This document shows, one piece after another, positions 41,161 to 49,202 of a DNA stretch of 64,000 nt; position 1 is the stretch's first letter; each line of letters starts with the position of its first letter. Origin of the DNA: an uncultured Gemmiger sp. (GTDB lineage: Bacteria; Bacillota; Clostridia; Oscillospirales; Ruminococcaceae); NCBI GenBank assembly GCA_934502625.1, contig CAKSUQ010000011.1, positions 1 through 64,000 on the forward strand. Reading direction: 5' to 3'. A model generated the notes under the pieces. The model saw nothing but the letters and a program-made list of their open reading frames with translations. It searched no databases and was not told the origin of the DNA. A program made the translations under genes and the position numbers.

Positions 41161-41964
41161 ATGCAAACAAAAATGTATGTAATTCAGCCGCAAGTTATAA
41201 AGGTTGATCAGGCAAAAGTAAAAAAGCAGCGAGTGGCAGTTTATTGCCGTGTCAGTAAAAATACAGCGGAGCAAATTCATAGCCTTGAAATACAAGAAAG
41301 CTATTTTGAAAGGATTGTAGAGGAAAAATCGGATTGGATGCTTTACAAAATTTATAAGGACATTGGATCAGGAACACGGGAAAAGGGAAGAAACGGCTAT
41401 ATTGAAATGATGCACGATGCGAAGAAGCACCGTTTTGATATAATCTTGGTCAAGTCACTGAGTAGATTTGGGAGAGACACCCTAGAGGCATTATCAACTA
41501 TAAAGAGTTTAAAGAAAATGAATGTTGCATTGCTGTCAGAAGTAGAACAAATAAACACGTTGGAAGTAAACGACACGGTGCTATCCATCCTGCTTGCTGC
41601 GGCACAGGAGGAAAGCGCATCGAAAAGTGAGAACATCAAGTTTGGCATTCGCCAACGTATGCGCAGTGGCAAAGCTGTGTTAAACCATGCCCGCTTTTTA
41701 GGCTATACTAAGGATAAAGGCGGTAGACTGGTAGTTGTACCGGAAGAGGCTGAAATTGTACGGAAGATATTCTCGTTGTATTTGGCGGGTTATGGTGTAC
41801 GCAAGATTAAACGGTATCTGGAGGAAAATGGCATAAAGACTGTCACCGGAAAACAAAAGAAAAATTGTGGTGAGCAGAGTATGTTTCTGGTGGAAAATGC
41901 GCATGAGCCGATTGTATCAAAAGAAATATTTGAAGATGTACAAAGACGGAAACATAAAATGTAA
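41161..41964 (+). pseudogene. Truncated large serine recombinase
   Basis: 267 residues: a resolvase-type catalytic domain with the nucleophile Ser in AVYCRVSKNT, then the recombinase domain start (SENIKFGIRQRMRSGK...GYGVRKIKRYLEENGI). Full-length family members exceed 450 residues. Here the expected stretch between KTVTGK and the NxHPxIIxxExFExVQ motif is missing about 35 residues, and the protein stops right after IFEDVQRRKHK, without the zinc ribbon and coiled coil. It is therefore a deletion derivative and probably inactive. GGGGGA precedes the ATG at 41161. AT-rich composition differs from neighbours. Confidence 0.8.
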
Positions 41965-42068
41965 GATGCTTGGTTTGAGTTAAAAACATGGAGAGTTTTT
42001 CTTGCTAATCCGTGTGAAATTTGCTATCCTATTAATAGGAAATCTCTTGGAAAGCGGGTGACTTTATA

Positions 42069-42794
42069 ATGAATGAAAACGAACAGCTTCAGCTTTTTGA
42101 AGATCAGGCGATTCGTACCGCGTGGGACGAGGAAAACGAGGAATGGTATTTCTCTGTTGTGGATGTGGTATCCGTGCTGACTGATGCAAAGGACTATGAC
42201 ACGGCGCGTAACTACTGGAAAGTCACCAAAAAGAGGCTGAAAGACGAGGGCAGCCAGTTGGTAACAGATTGTAACCAACTGAAATTGAAATCCCCCAAGG
42301 ACGGAAAACGCTACAAAACAGATGTAGCCAACACACAGCAGTTGTTCCGCATCATCCAGTCCATCCCATCCCCCAAGGCGGAACCGATGAAATTGTGGCT
42401 TGCGCAGGTTGGGCAGGAGCGCATAGAGGAAACGCTGGACCCGGAACGCATTGCGGAACGACTGGTTTCCACCTATGAGCGAAAAGGGTACACGCGGGAA
42501 TGGATCAATCAGCGTTTGCAGGCAATTTCGGCCCGCAAGGAATTGACTGATGAATGGAAGGATCGCGGCATCGAGAAAAACGCGGAGTATGCGATTTTGA
42601 CCGACGAAATCACCCGCGCGTGGAGTGGTATGAGTACCCGGCAGTATAAGAACCTGAAAGGGCTGAAAAAGGAAAGCCTGCGGGATAACATGAGTACCTT
42701 GGAATTGGTGCTGAATATGCTGGCAGAAGTGTCCACAAAAGAAATCTTCAGTACTTTGGAAACAAGAACGCAATTTTACTGCGCTTATGTTTGA
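42069..42794 (+). pseudogene. Bro-N phage antirepressor-type protein, 3' end altered
   Basis: 241 residues. The Bro-N domain (IRTAWDEENEEWYFSVVDVVSVLTD...RNYWKVTKKRLKDEG...LKSPKDGKRYKTDVANTQQLFRIIQSIPS) and the following EPMKLWLAQVGQERIEETLDPE are typical of phage antirepressor-like proteins. The usual C-terminal 'EVSTKEIS...' helix breaks off at STKEIF and the frame then reads unrelated residues to a stop. The intact part may still fold. TATCCT and GAAAGCGGGTG lie upstream. It is a mobile-element remnant beside the truncated recombinase. Confidence 0.7.
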
Positions 42795-42921
42795 TGTAAT
42801 TGAACCCAGAAAGCGAAATCGGGATTACTCAAAGCATCTGGGATTGACCATTCCCAAAGGACAAGCTATTGAAGATTTTATATACGAAAACCCGAAAAAT
42901 ATAAATGTGTTTAGAAATTAA
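42787..42921 (+). pseudogene. 3' gene fragment fused to the antirepressor end
   Basis: This 44-residue frame overlaps the antirepressor stop and reads MFDVIEPRKRNRDYSKHLGL...IEDFIYENPKNINVF. The frame is open for about 20 codons further upstream, inside the antirepressor sequence. It looks like the genuine C-terminus of a different protein joined by deletion. I do not recognise the family. Confidence 0.35.
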
Positions 42922-43304
42922 TAGGAAAGTTTATAGTTTGTTTCCTATAGTTCTAATAGAAAAGAGTATAATACTATGTAAGAAGGCGTGTTGCAGATAT
43001 AGAGAATGTACATGACACTGCAGATTGGTTCTTGAGTCAAGAATCAATGATACATGAACTTCAGAAAAGTGAAATTCAACATAAGCAATAAGAAATCGAA
43101 AGGCTGAATAAAGAACAAAAAACGGCAAGTTACTGATGTGTCAAGAATTCTGAAGCTAAAAGAGTAGAAGAACAGGGTATCTTTTTTGTCACACTCAGAC
43201 AAAACGCGATACTTCATTGAAGTATCGCGTTTATTTTTTTATACCGATGCTTTGGTTATATGTGTAGGGGACACATATATGCGTCCCGTGGAATGTTTCC
43301 GTTA
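42922..43304. other. Decayed spacer with coding traces and one repeat copy
   Basis: AT-rich sequence without an intact gene. Around 43005-43135 a frame reading ADWFLSQESMIHELQK, interrupted by a stop, looks like a dead gene start. A hairpin AAACGCGATACTTC / GAAGTATCGCGTTT with a T-run is at 43200-43241. A diverged GTAGGGGAC...GTCCCGTGG palindrome (43263-43292) is a degenerate copy of the dispersed repeat. Confidence 0.5.
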
Positions 43305-43418
43305 CAGTATGCGGTGCAGTTCACAGTTATGGCGCTGACTGCCGTCCCCGTCATCATGTACGTGCTGCTGAACAAGCATATCACAAAAAGCGTTGCCATG
43401 GGCGCGGTGAAGGGGTAA
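43305..43418 (+). pseudogene. 3' remnant of a sugar ABC transporter permease
   Basis: The frame QYAVQFTVMALTAVPVIMYV, then a short tail ending SVAMGAVKG and stop, matches the last helix and C-terminal tail of CUT1-type (MalG-like) permeases. Everything upstream is lost; the left edge is the degenerate palindromic repeat. It marks a deletion of a transporter operon that once preceded the GH30 gene. Confidence 0.65.
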
Positions 43419-43463
43419 AATAAAGGAAACCCTACTTTTATCCCGCTGTAAAGGAGCCTTCGC

Positions 43464-43655
43464 ATGAAACGGATACGCCGCTGGGTCGGGGCGCTTGAAT
43501 TCCAGCTAAAAGCTGATTTTTACGCCTACAAAACCTACGACATTGCGACGAAAGTCGGCGTCCGTAACGAAAAATATTTCTACAAGGTATTCAAAAAGTG
43601 CAAGGGCATGACCCTGCGCGAATACTGTATGCGCGAAAATAAGGAGAAATTATGA
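43464..43655 (+). pseudogene. Remnant of an AraC-type regulator
   Basis: A 63-residue frame whose second half (YDIATKVGVRNEKYFYKVFK, then KCKGMTLREYCMRENKEKL) is the second helix-turn-helix of AraC/YesN regulators. The sensor and first helix-turn-helix are missing and the N-terminal 22 residues are foreign. A GGAGCC site precedes the ATG, so it may still be translated. Its stop overlaps the GH30 start (ATGA), so it may act as a leader for translation of that gene. Confidence 0.7.
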
Positions 43656-44989
43656 ACCTGCAACTGCAAACTACCGTCTATACCGACGGCACGCGCCAGA
43701 CCACGCGGCAGAGCATTCCCTTTGCGGCGGACGAAGGGCGCGAGCATGAGCTGATCAACCTCTATCCCGACGTGACCTACCAGAAATTCCGGGGCTTCGG
43801 CGGCGCGGTCACCGACTCGGCCGCCTACATGTATGCCCAGCTGAACGCCGAGCAGAAAAAGCACCTGCTGGACACCTATTTCAAAAAGGACGAGATGGGC
43901 TACCGCTATGTGCGCATCCCGATCGACAGCTGCGATTTCTCGCTGGCGCACTACGAGGCGGACGGCGACGAGAACGACGCTGATTTCGCAAAATTCAGCT
44001 TTGACCGGGTCGAGCAGTACATCCTGCCGATGCTGCGCGACGCCGAGAAGGCCTGCGGCGGCAAGTTGGAGATCATGCTCGCCCCGTGGAGCCCGCCCGC
44101 CTACATGAAAACCAACGGCGAGCGCAACCACGGCGGCAAAGTAAAGCCTGAATATTACACCCGCTGGGCAGAGTACATCTGCCGCTATATCGAGGAATAC
44201 AAGCGCCGCGGCTTCCATGTCACGATGCTGACGCTGCAGAACGAGCCGAAGGCCGTGCAGACGTGGGATTCCTGCATCTGGACGGCGGCCGAGGAGCGCG
44301 ACTATCTGCGCGACTACCTGCGTCCGGCGCTGGAGCGGCACGGCTTGGAGGAGGTCAAGCTCTACATCTGGGATCACAACAAGGAGCGCGCCTTCGAGTG
44401 GGCGCAGACGATTCTGGACGCCCGCACCCGCCCGCTGATCGACGGCGTGGCGCTGCACTGGTACAGCGGCGACCACTTCGAGGCGCTGCGGATGATCCGC
44501 GAGCGATTCCCGGAGCAGCACCTCATCACGTCGGAGGCCTGCATCGAGTTCTGCGTCTATGGCACCGGCACGACGCTGTTCAATGCCCAGAAGTATGCCC
44601 ATGACATCATCGGCAACTGCAACGAGGGGCTGGATTTGTTCTTTGACTGGAACCTGCTGCTGAACGAGGAGGGCGGCCCCAACCATGTGGGCAACTTCTG
44701 CGACGCGCCGTTTTTGTACCACCGCGACACAAAAACGCTGACCGAAAGCCCGATTCTGGCATACTTACAGCACATTACAGCCACCGCCCGCCCCGGCGCG
44801 GTGCGCATCGGCTTTACGCGCTACACCGATAAGCTGGAGGTGACGGCCTTCCGCGAGGATAACACAGTGCGCTGTGTCCTTTTGAACCGCACCGACGAAA
44901 CCCTGCCCGCTTACCTGCGCATCGGCGACACCTGCGCCGCCGTGCTCTGCCTGCCGCAGAGTATTGCAACGGCGGAGGTGCAGCTGTAA
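43652..44989 (+). CDS. GH30 family beta-glycosidase (glucosylceramidase-like)
   Basis: A 445-residue intracellular enzyme (no signal peptide) of glycoside hydrolase family 30. GFGGAVTDSAAYMYAQL and MLAPWSPPAYMKTNG are family marks. The acid/base is the Glu of TLQNEPKAVQTW and the nucleophile the Glu of LITSEACIEF. The C-terminal 70 residues form the family's beta side domain. Substrate is likely a beta-glucoside, beta-xyloside or glucosylceramide taken up as a short sugar. It starts in the stop of an AraC remnant; the rest of its ancestral operon is lost. Confidence 0.92.
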   Translation: MNLQLQTTVYTDGTRQTTRQSIPFAADEGREHELINLYPDVTYQKFRGFGGAVTDSAAYMYAQLNAEQKKHLLDTYFKKDEMGYRYVRIPIDSCDFSLAHYEADGDENDADFAKFSFDRVEQYILPMLRDAEKACGGKLEIMLAPWSPPAYMKTNGERNHGGKVKPEYYTRWAEYICRYIEEYKRRGFHVTMLTLQNEPKAVQTWDSCIWTAAEERDYLRDYLRPALERHGLEEVKLYIWDHNKERAFEWAQTILDARTRPLIDGVALHWYSGDHFEALRMIRERFPEQHLITSEACIEFCVYGTGTTLFNAQKYAHDIIGNCNEGLDLFFDWNLLLNEEGGPNHVGNFCDAPFLYHRDTKTLTESPILAYLQHITATARPGAVRIGFTRYTDKLEVTAFREDNTVRCVLLNRTDETLPAYLRIGDTCAAVLCLPQSIATAEVQL

Positions 44990-45010
44990 GTTGTAGCCTG
45001 ACACAAAAAT

Positions 45011-45057
45011 AAATCCCCCGGCACTGTCCCAAAACAGACAGCATCGGGGGATTTTTG
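45011..45057. terminator. Shared terminator between the convergent GH30 and LacI genes
   Basis: The stem AAATCCCCCG...CGGGGGATTT contains an inner CTGTC / GACAG and a T-run in each direction. Confidence 0.85.
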
Positions 45058-45060
45058 CTT

Positions 45061-46041
45061 TTATTCGCGGAATTCTCCGGAGGCACTCAGCTCCTTGACG
45101 GTCACGGGCATGTCCGGGTCGGACAGGCGCTTGAGCATCAGGCGGGCAGCCTCGCGCCCCATGCGCCGAGTAGGCTGCTTGACGACATAGGCGTTGTGCA
45201 GCAGCACGTAGGGCTTGATCGTATCCTGAAACGCGAGCAGCTGGATGTCCTTGCCCACCGTCAGATGGTTGGCAAGCATGTAGTTCAGCGTGCCGATGGT
45301 CGTGTAGTTGTTGGGCGCCACGACGGCATCGTAGCCCTGCTGGACGATCTCGTTTAGGTATGTATCGAACGTCTGGTTCGTGATGTCCGCCAGCGGGAAG
45401 AGGTGGGGCTCCAGCCCGTGCTCCTCCATGACGGCCTGATAGAGCACACGGCGCTCGACACTGGTTGAGATATACGCATGTACGTCGAAAAATGCGATCT
45501 TCTTGCAGCCGCGCTCAATGCACTGCAGCAAGCCCTGCTCCAAGGCGTCGTCGGTGTTGACGCGCACGATGTCGCTGGTGCAGCCCACGGGGTAGCGGTC
45601 AAGGCAGACCACCGGCAGGCTGCCGTGCAGTACGTCCTCGACGCATTTGTACTTTTTCATCGTGCTGGCCAGCAGGATGCCGTCCACCGCGCCGCCGGAC
45701 AGATAGTTCAGGCAGGCTTTTTCGCGCTGGGGGTCTTCGTGGGTGTTCATGATGAGCAGGCGGAAGTCCTGCTCACTGAGCACCTGCTCACACTCCTCGA
45801 TGATGGTGGAGAAAAATTCATCGCGGATGTTGGGCACCACGAAGCCGATGAGCATCTTTTTGCCGGTTTTCAGCACGCGGGCGGTGATATTGGGGTTATA
45901 ATTCAGCTCCTGAATGCTTTGCAGGACGCGCTCGCGGGTGTCTGCCTTCACGAAGCGGGTGCCGTTCAGCACATGGCTGACGGTGGCTGTGGAGACCCCG
46001 GCGTGCAGGGCTACATCGCGGATGGTGGATTTGATGGGCAT
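45061..46041 (-). CDS. LacI-family transcription regulator
   Basis: A 326-residue regulator: N-terminal helix-turn-helix TIRDVALHAGVSTATVSHVLNGTRFV with hinge helix NPNITARVLKTGK, then a periplasmic-binding-like sugar domain (LIGFVVPNIRDEFFSTIIE, DGILLAS, PVVCLDR). It is a repressor that binds palindromic operators and responds to a sugar. A matching palindrome lies at the promoter of the transporter at 48077, 2 kb away, so it is the likely regulator of that operon. Its own promoter is at 46086-46114, within the 3' end of the esterase gene. Confidence 0.93.
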   Translation of the reverse strand: MPIKSTIRDVALHAGVSTATVSHVLNGTRFVKADTRERVLQSIQELNYNPNITARVLKTGKKMLIGFVVPNIRDEFFSTIIEECEQVLSEQDFRLLIMNTHEDPQREKACLNYLSGGAVDGILLASTMKKYKCVEDVLHGSLPVVCLDRYPVGCTSDIVRVNTDDALEQGLLQCIERGCKKIAFFDVHAYISTSVERRVLYQAVMEEHGLEPHLFPLADITNQTFDTYLNEIVQQGYDAVVAPNNYTTIGTLNYMLANHLTVGKDIQLLAFQDTIKPYVLLHNAYVVKQPTRRMGREAARLMLKRLSDPDMPVTVKELSASGEFRE

Positions 46042-46085
46042 AGCGTCACACTTTTCAACTCACAGGGTAAATTCCAAACGTTACC

Positions 46086-46114
46086 AGTATAGCGATAAAA
46101 ACACGATTTGTCAA
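46086..46114 (-). promoter_or_regulatory. Promoter of the LacI gene
   Basis: On the minus strand: TTGACA, a 17-bp spacer, then TATACT. A partial palindrome GGTAA...TTTACC just downstream may be an autoregulatory operator. Confidence 0.7.
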
Positions 46115-46965
46115 TCAAACTTCGTTGAACCGGTCTTGGTAACATGGCCGCTGCTGATGCCGGGACGGCACGGCGAGATGGGCAGCCAGTCCATCGCCTT
46201 GCAGATGTAGGTGTCCCAGAAGTCCCACTCGTGGGCGCCGGGGCCGATCTCGAAGGTGTGGGGGATGTTCAGCGCGGTCAGCTGGTCGGCAAATTTCTGG
46301 TTGGCGGGCAGCAGGCCGTCCTCGTCGCCGCAGGCAATGTACATCTTCGGGAAGTCGGCCTTCTCGGCGGCCAGCTTATTCACGAGCCACGCAGGGTTCT
46401 TGTCGCTCTCGACGACCTTGTCCAAATCGCCGAAGCATTCCTCGGCGAAGGAGCGCTTCTGCATGAAAACATCGGTGTCGTTGGTGCGGCTGGCGATGCC
46501 GTCGACCTCGATGGCGGCGGACAGCGAGACGATCGCGCCGAAGGTATCGTGGTACTTCAGGCCGTTGCGCAGCGCGCCGTAGCCGCCCATCGACAGGCCG
46601 CCGATGAAGGTATCCTTGCGCTCGCGGGAGAGGGGGAACATGCGGCGGGTCAACTCGACAAGCTCCTCGCCGACGAACTGGCCGTAGTTCTGGCTGGCGC
46701 CGGGGCGGTCAAGGTAGAACGAGTTGTCGCCGGACGGCATCACGACGCAGAGGTCATGGTCGGTGGCGTAGCGCTCCAGACGGGTGCCGGACACCCAGTC
46801 CATCGTGCTGCCGATGACGCCGTGCAGCAGGTAGAGGGTGGAGAACTTCTTCTCCGGCGGCAGGGGGTCGGTGAAGTCCGACATTTTGTCGGCAGGCAGC
46901 ACGACCGTGACGGGCACGGTGCGCATCAAACTGCGGGAAAGGATCGACATTTGGATAAGAGCCAT
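46111..46965 (-). CDS. Putative acetyl/feruloyl esterase (PF00756-type), copy 1
   Basis: A 284-residue alpha/beta hydrolase of the esterase-D/CE1-like group: the strand-loop STLYLLHGVIGS, nucleophile Ser in IGGLSMGGYGALRNG, acid Asp in ACGDEDGLLPANQKF and His in GPGAHEWDFWDTYI. No signal peptide, so it acts on substrates inside the cell. AGGAGGTTCC precedes the ATG. Two related enzymes are encoded at 52363 and 53195; this copy has a longer, Pro-Gly-rich C-terminus. Likely substrates are acylated sugars imported by the nearby transporter. Confidence 0.85.
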   Translation of the reverse strand: MALIQMSILSRSLMRTVPVTVVLPADKMSDFTDPLPPEKKFSTLYLLHGVIGSTMDWVSGTRLERYATDHDLCVVMPSGDNSFYLDRPGASQNYGQFVGEELVELTRRMFPLSRERKDTFIGGLSMGGYGALRNGLKYHDTFGAIVSLSAAIEVDGIASRTNDTDVFMQKRSFAEECFGDLDKVVESDKNPAWLVNKLAAEKADFPKMYIACGDEDGLLPANQKFADQLTALNIPHTFEIGPGAHEWDFWDTYICKAMDWLPISPCRPGISSGHVTKTGSTKFD

Positions 46966-47020
46966 GGTGGGGAACCTCCTTAATGATGTGTAAAATAATA
47001 ATGAGTTTTAAAAGAAAACT

Positions 47021-47049
47021 GTAGGGGCGGGGCAGAGCCCCGCCCCTAC
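47021..47049. repeat. GTAGGGGC-family palindromic repeat, short perfect copy
   Basis: A perfect 13-bp-armed palindrome, GTAGGGGCGGGGC-aga-GCCCCGCCCCTAC. It is the minimal form of the family and shares its core with copy 4. Confidence 0.85.
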
Positions 47050-47092
47050 GCATCCGCGAGGGGAAAAGCCCATACAAATAGGAAACGCTGTT

Positions 47093-47539
47093 TTACCTCT
47101 TTATCGCCTCCTTGTGCGCCTTCAGCCATTGCAGCAGCTCGTCGCCTGCGGCCATAAGGGCGTCGGGGGCGGGGTAGTTCAGCGTCTCGTCGACCTGCGC
47201 GTCGGCTTCGATCAGGGCGATGTACCGCGCCATCTCGATGCCGATGCGCCCCTGCAGCGAGCGGCGCAGCTTTTTGGCGGCGCGGATGCGCTTTTCTTCC
47301 ACGGTGGCGGTATCGGGCTCGTCGCCCGGCTCGCGGATGCCGCCCTGATAGGCCTCGCGCCCGGTCAGGTAGCAGGTCATACCCAGCTGCGCACCTTCCT
47401 GCGGCAGGATGGCAGCCAGCAGTTCGGTCAGCTTTTTGCGCTGTGCGTCGCCGTAGGGGCACGCCCAGCGGGCATACTGCCGCGCCTCGGCCTGTTTCTG
47501 TTCTTTGGTGCGGAAGGTGAACCAATCGGTAAAGCCCAT
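47093..47539 (-). CDS. Hypothetical protein, 148 residues
   Basis: A soluble helical protein starting MGFTDWFTFRTKEQKQAEA after AAAGGAAG; a longer upstream frame has no site. Charged helices dominate (LRRSLQGRIGIEMARYIALIEAD...LLQWLKAHKEAI). I recognise no family. It is isolated between the esterase gene and the transporter control region. Conservative codon use suggests a real gene. Confidence 0.6.
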   Translation of the reverse strand: MGFTDWFTFRTKEQKQAEARQYARWACPYGDAQRKKLTELLAAILPQEGAQLGMTCYLTGREAYQGGIREPGDEPDTATVEEKRIRAAKKLRRSLQGRIGIEMARYIALIEADAQVDETLNYPAPDALMAAGDELLQWLKAHKEAIKR

Positions 47540-47719
47540 AGCGGCACTTCCTTTGCTATAAAATAAACGATTAACTAAACCTATCTTAGCAAGCCCGACC
47601 GCGAAAATCAATTGTAAAAATAGACAGAGAATCCCCCCGGAATTTTGCTATATTACCCAAAAATCAAATTTTTGTCCGATAAACCGGAGAAAATGCAGCG
47701 CGTCAGGGGACGCTTCCCG

Positions 47720-47733
47720 TGGAAACGTTTCAA
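47720..47733. promoter_or_regulatory. Candidate catabolite-response (cre) site
   Basis: TGGAAACGTTTCAA agrees with the CcpA cre consensus TGNAANCGNTNNCA. It lies 340 bp before the transporter gene, in a 537-bp region with no credible gene. A second half-operator, AACGGTTAAC, is at 47788. Confidence 0.45.
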
Positions 47734-47974
47734 CAAAAACTGCCAAAAAGGAGCAGGAGAGGTTACAAATGATTACAGATTTAAACGGTTAACTTTTTGT
47801 CAAAGAAGTGCCGCGACAGGGGCAACCCCGGCCAAAACACGTAAAAGACCCCTGCACAGCCCTATTATAAAAGGAAATAATAGGGGAGCTGGGACTGTGA
47901 GCCCCCAAGCAACAAAAACGGCCATGTAGCAAATTGCCAAAAAAGATTGACCGAACTTTGTAAAACTGTGACAA

Positions 47975-48037
47975 TTGACATCTGTATAGGGCGATGCTAT
48001 ACTAGGGACAACAAGTTAACCGATTACGTAATCGGTT
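47975..48037 (+). promoter_or_regulatory. Promoter and LacI-type operator of the sugar operon
   Basis: TTGACA (47975-47980), 17 bp, TATACT (47998-48003). A perfect 24-bp palindrome centred on CGATTACGTAATCG (48014-48037) covers the start of the transcript, where bound repressor would block initiation. The match to a LacI-family operator and the nearby LacI gene make regulation by sugar induction likely. Confidence 0.85.
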
Positions 48038-48076
48038 AAAGAAAGCAGAAACAAAAAAGCAAAGGAGAAAACCACT

Positions 48077-49084
48077 ATGAAAAAGCAAATCCTGTCCGGC
48101 CTGCTCGCAGGCGCAATGCTCGTAAGTCTGGCAGCCTGCGGCGGCTCCGCAAGCACCTCTACCGCTGACTCCACCCCCGCCGAGTCCACCGCAGACACCG
48201 CAGCCTCCGCTGAGGCAGCGTCCACGAGTGAGGGTGGCAACATTTACGGCTACACCTGCATGCAGCTGACCAACCCGTTCCACATCGCCATGCGTGACGA
48301 GCTGAAGAAGCTGTCTGAGGCTGACGGCAACACCCTGCTGGAGTTCGACGGCAACATGGATCAGCAGAAGCAGAACGATGCCATCGACGACATGATCGCA
48401 CAGGGCATGAAGGTCCTGTTCCTGAACCCCGTCGATCAGGACGGCGTCCAGCCTGCTCTGGAAGCCTGCGCGGCCGCTGGCGTCAAGGTCATCACCGTTG
48501 ACTCCAACGTCACCGACACCAGCCTCATCGAGACCTACATCTCCTCCAACAACTATACCGCCGGTCTGCAGTGCGGCGAAGAGATCGTCAAGCTGTATCC
48601 GGACGGCTGCAACATCGCCCTGATCGAGAACCCGCTGGCCGACTCCGTCGTGCAGCGCGTTGCCGGTCTGGAAGCCGCTATCGAAGGCACCAACTGCAAG
48701 ATCGTCGACCGCAAGAGCATCGCAACGCTGGACGAGGTTCTGCCCGATGCCGAGGATATCCTGACTGCAAACGATGACCTGCAGGTATTCTGGGGCTTGA
48801 ACGACGATGTTTCCATGACAATCCTTGGCACGGTCGAGTCCCGTGGCCGTCAGGACGAAATCAAGGTCATGTCCGTTGACGGTTCTCCCTCCGGCAAGAC
48901 CAGCGTTCAGGAGGGCGGTCTGTACTGCACCGCCGCACAGAGCCCCGTTTCCATCGCGGACAAGGCTTATGAGTGCGCTACCAAGATCATGAACGGTGAG
49001 TCCGTGGATGCTACCTACTCTCTGGATACCACCCTCATCACCCCGGACAACGTTGCTGACAACGATCCTTCCAACTGGGGCTGA
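48077..49084 (+). CDS. Sugar ABC transporter substrate-binding lipoprotein (RbsB-like)
   Basis: A 335-residue lipoprotein. A signal peptide ends with the lipobox LAACGG (Cys near residue 21), then a Ser/Thr/Ala linker and an RbsB-type binding domain (TCMQLTNPFHIAMRDELKKLSEADG, LFLNPVDQDGVQPALEACAAAGVKVITVDSNV). It captures a pentose/hexose-type sugar outside the cell for the RbsA/RbsC-like proteins that follow. AAAGGAG precedes the ATG. An attenuator-like hairpin after the gene would give more of this protein than of the downstream ones. Confidence 0.92.
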   Translation: MKKQILSGLLAGAMLVSLAACGGSASTSTADSTPAESTADTAASAEAASTSEGGNIYGYTCMQLTNPFHIAMRDELKKLSEADGNTLLEFDGNMDQQKQNDAIDDMIAQGMKVLFLNPVDQDGVQPALEACAAAGVKVITVDSNVTDTSLIETYISSNNYTAGLQCGEEIVKLYPDGCNIALIENPLADSVVQRVAGLEAAIEGTNCKIVDRKSIATLDEVLPDAEDILTANDDLQVFWGLNDDVSMTILGTVESRGRQDEIKVMSVDGSPSGKTSVQEGGLYCTAAQSPVSIADKAYECATKIMNGESVDATYSLDTTLITPDNVADNDPSNWG

Positions 49085-49102
49085 TCCATTCGGTTGAGTG
49101 AA

Positions 49103-49142
49103 TAGGCCGCTGCAAAACAAGGCTTTGCAGCGGCCTTTCTTG
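49103..49142 (+). terminator. Attenuator between binding-protein and ATPase genes
   Basis: The stem GGCCGCTGCAAA / TTTGCAGCGGCC is followed by TTTCTT. Within an operon this gives partial termination and protects the 5' transcript. Confidence 0.8.
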
Positions 49143-49202
49143 TAGAAACTGTGCAGAAGATGACCGCAAGACGCGGCCAGCCATGCCAAAGGAGTTGAAA
49201 TT

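Noticed and set aside
47645..47929. 94-residue plus-strand frame before the transporter operon
   Set aside because: No ribosome site, odd composition, and it lies across a cre-like site and upstream control sequence.
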